From CAZERT01 sp964630015 (lineage in GTDB: Bacteria; Patescibacteriota; Microgenomatia; UBA10105; UBA927): a stretch of DNA of 7,521 nucleotides. The DNA lies in NCBI GenBank assembly GCA_964630015.1, contig CAZVTJ010000043.1, forward strand, positions 1-7,521, given 5' to 3'. A program made the translations under genes and the position numbers. This document shows, one piece after another, positions 6,744 through 7,521 of the stretch (positions within the stretch are counted from its first letter, which is position 1; every line of letters begins with the position of its first letter). The notes below the pieces were generated by a model. That model was not told the origin of the DNA. It saw nothing but the letters and a program-made list of their open reading frames with translations, and searched no databases.

Positions 6744-7285
6744 AACCAAGAATTACCAGATCATCCCGGACTGTCATGACGCTCCTGTGGATTTTTTCGG
6801 GAGTGGCACTGATAACTGCCGTTATTTTGTTGCCGGTTGTTTCCTCTCAGCGCAAATCAATTGAATTGCTCGGTAATGAAATTAAGTCGCTTCAAAGTGA
6901 TACGGAGCTTATCGGCATATCGAAGGAAATCTTTGGATCGCAACAGCCGAAAATCGATGCGATAAGCCGTGCATTTCCCGATGAGGAGACGATTATCCGG
7001 TTTATCGGGGAGTTGGAAACGATCCTGAAAGCAGATACGATTGAAAATACCTTTCAGGTCACCGATGCACCGATTACGGAATCGGGGAAACAGTATTTGC
7101 TTTATACGATAAGCGGGAAAGCGGAATTCGGGAAATTTACGAAGCTGCTTTCGGATATCGAAAAAATGCCGTATCTTACGCATATACTCTCTATTTCCCT
7201 CCGGACACCGGATGGCTTTACAAAAACTGTGGAGTATTCGTTTCAGATGAAAGTCTATGTCAAAAATCCATTCTCAATCCGGTAA
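6740..7285 (+). CDS. pilO: PilO-like alignment subcomplex protein
   Basis: A 181-aa single-pass membrane protein, near the usual PilO length of about 180-210. A basic N-terminus (MKPRITRSSR) leads into a membrane helix (about 12-35), then a coiled-coil (about 37-60, SQRKSIELLGNEIKSLQSDTEL). A globular alpha/beta domain follows (AFPDEETIIRFIGELETILK; YLLYTISGKAEFGKFTKLLSDIEKMPYL; TVEYSFQMKVYV). This is the ferredoxin-like layout of PilO. The start overlaps the PilM-N stop (ATGA, 6740-6743), and GGTGAG at 6728-6733 is a reasonable Shine-Dalgarno 6 nt upstream. PilO would pair with the PilN half of the preceding fusion in the extracytoplasmic space and connect the motor to the rest of the machine. 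Sequence identity in this family is low, so the call relies on architecture plus gene order. Confidence 0.85.
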   Translation: MKPRITRSSRTVMTLLWIFSGVALITAVILLPVVSSQRKSIELLGNEIKSLQSDTELIGISKEIFGSQQPKIDAISRAFPDEETIIRFIGELETILKADTIENTFQVTDAPITESGKQYLLYTISGKAEFGKFTKLLSDIEKMPYLTHILSISLRTPDGFTKTVEYSFQMKVYVKNPFSIR

Positions 7286-7472
7286 GCAGATTACATTGTC
7301 CATGGCCGTATGGATCGGACTTGTTTTCGTGTTGTGCATCGTAAGCTTTTTCCTTATTCCGCTTCCGTCGGCAAAAAAAGTACCGCTGAAAACCACTACT
7401 ACCGCTCCAACCAGGGCATTTATCGATACGGGAAAAATAGACAAGGTATACAGAATTCTTGTACCCGATTGA
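7257..7472 (+). CDS. Small single-pass membrane protein of the pilMNO operon, function unknown
   Basis: A 71-aa protein that I do not recognise. A polar N-terminus (1-12) precedes a membrane helix (about 13-36, VWIGLVFVLCIVSFFLIPLP). A basic and Thr-rich linker (KKVPLKTTTTAPTR) and a short outer tail ending KIDKVYRILVPD follow. The cysteine in the helix is preceded by Leu, so it is not a lipobox and the protein is not a standard PilP lipoprotein. The start at 7257 overlaps pilO by 29 bp and has a weak GAAAG upstream. An alternative ATG at 7302 gives 56 aa starting at the helix, with no overlap but no visible ribosome binding site. It sits where PilP is often found after PilO, so a reduced partner of PilN/PilO is possible. 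A spurious reading frame cannot be excluded. Confidence 0.55.
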   Translation: MSKIHSQSGKQITLSMAVWIGLVFVLCIVSFFLIPLPSAKKVPLKTTTTAPTRAFIDTGKIDKVYRILVPD

Positions 7473-7498
7473 CAAGTACCCGTATGCCTTGATACGCT
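7469..7498 (+). promoter_or_regulatory. Weak candidate promoter for a gene beyond the window
   Basis: A perfect TTGACA (7469-7474), overlapping the stop of the small gene, lies 18 bp before TACGCT (7493-7498), which matches the -10 consensus at only 3 of 6. It might start a transcript running out of the window. The last 49 bases contain no recognisable gene start apart from a possible GTG at 7519. This is low confidence. Confidence 0.15.
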
Positions 7499-7521
7499 GA
7501 AATTGAGCACGAGAAACGGTG

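Noticed and set aside
7317..7350. Lipoprotein signal (PilP-like) in the small 71-aa protein
   Set aside because: The only Cys is preceded by Val-Leu, not the small residue needed at -1 of a lipobox, and it lies in the middle of the hydrophobic helix.
7458..7496. Small hairpins (CTTGT/ACAAG and CGTAT/ATACG) and a GTACCCG direct repeat after the last gene
   Set aside because: Stems are only 5 bp, no T-tract follows, and such short matches are expected by chance.

Overview
The window is a type IV pilus (T4P) assembly locus. Short intergenic gaps, 4-bp ATGA gene overlaps, moderate GC and the style of the minor pilins suggest an uncultured bacterium, probably of the Candidate Phyla Radiation/Patescibacteria (Microgenomates-like). 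That placement is an inference from protein style. TGA is used as a stop by five of the genes, which argues against the lineages that recode TGA as glycine.

Layout. On the + strand, bases 1-542 hold the C-terminal part of the PilB extension ATPase, followed 8 bp later by a complete pilC (551-1762). A 120-bp gap between convergent genes (1763-1882) is packed with inverted and tandem repeats built on CGAAG/GCATCG/ACGAA words. On the - strand, three genes for pilin-like proteins are read from 5246 down to 1883: a PilV-like prepilin with three tandem beta-sandwich domains, a PilW-like prepilin, and a PilX-like protein with a large ectodomain. Each overlaps the next by 4 bp. A 63-bp divergent intergenic region (5247-5309) carries candidate promoters for both directions, placed so close to the start codons that both transcripts could be leaderless. 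On the + strand, 5310-7472 encodes a PilM-PilN fusion, a PilO-like protein and a small single-pass membrane protein. The last 49 bases hold no recognisable gene.

How it fits together. PilB powers polymerisation at the inner-membrane platform PilC. PilM-PilN and PilO form the alignment subcomplex that links the cytoplasmic motor to the extracytoplasmic side. The three minor pilins probably prime or cap the fibre, and the first and third carry large ectodomains suited to contact with surfaces or other cells. No secretin (PilQ), recognisable PilP lipoprotein, major pilin, prepilin peptidase or PilT is visible here. The lack of PilQ and PilP fits a single-membrane cell, but the genes could lie outside the window.

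The most distinctive points are the PilM-PilN fusion with degenerate nucleotide-binding loops (a GspL-like architecture), the multi-domain prepilin with Ala instead of Gly before its cleavage site, the structured repeat between the convergent genes, and the near-leaderless divergent promoter.
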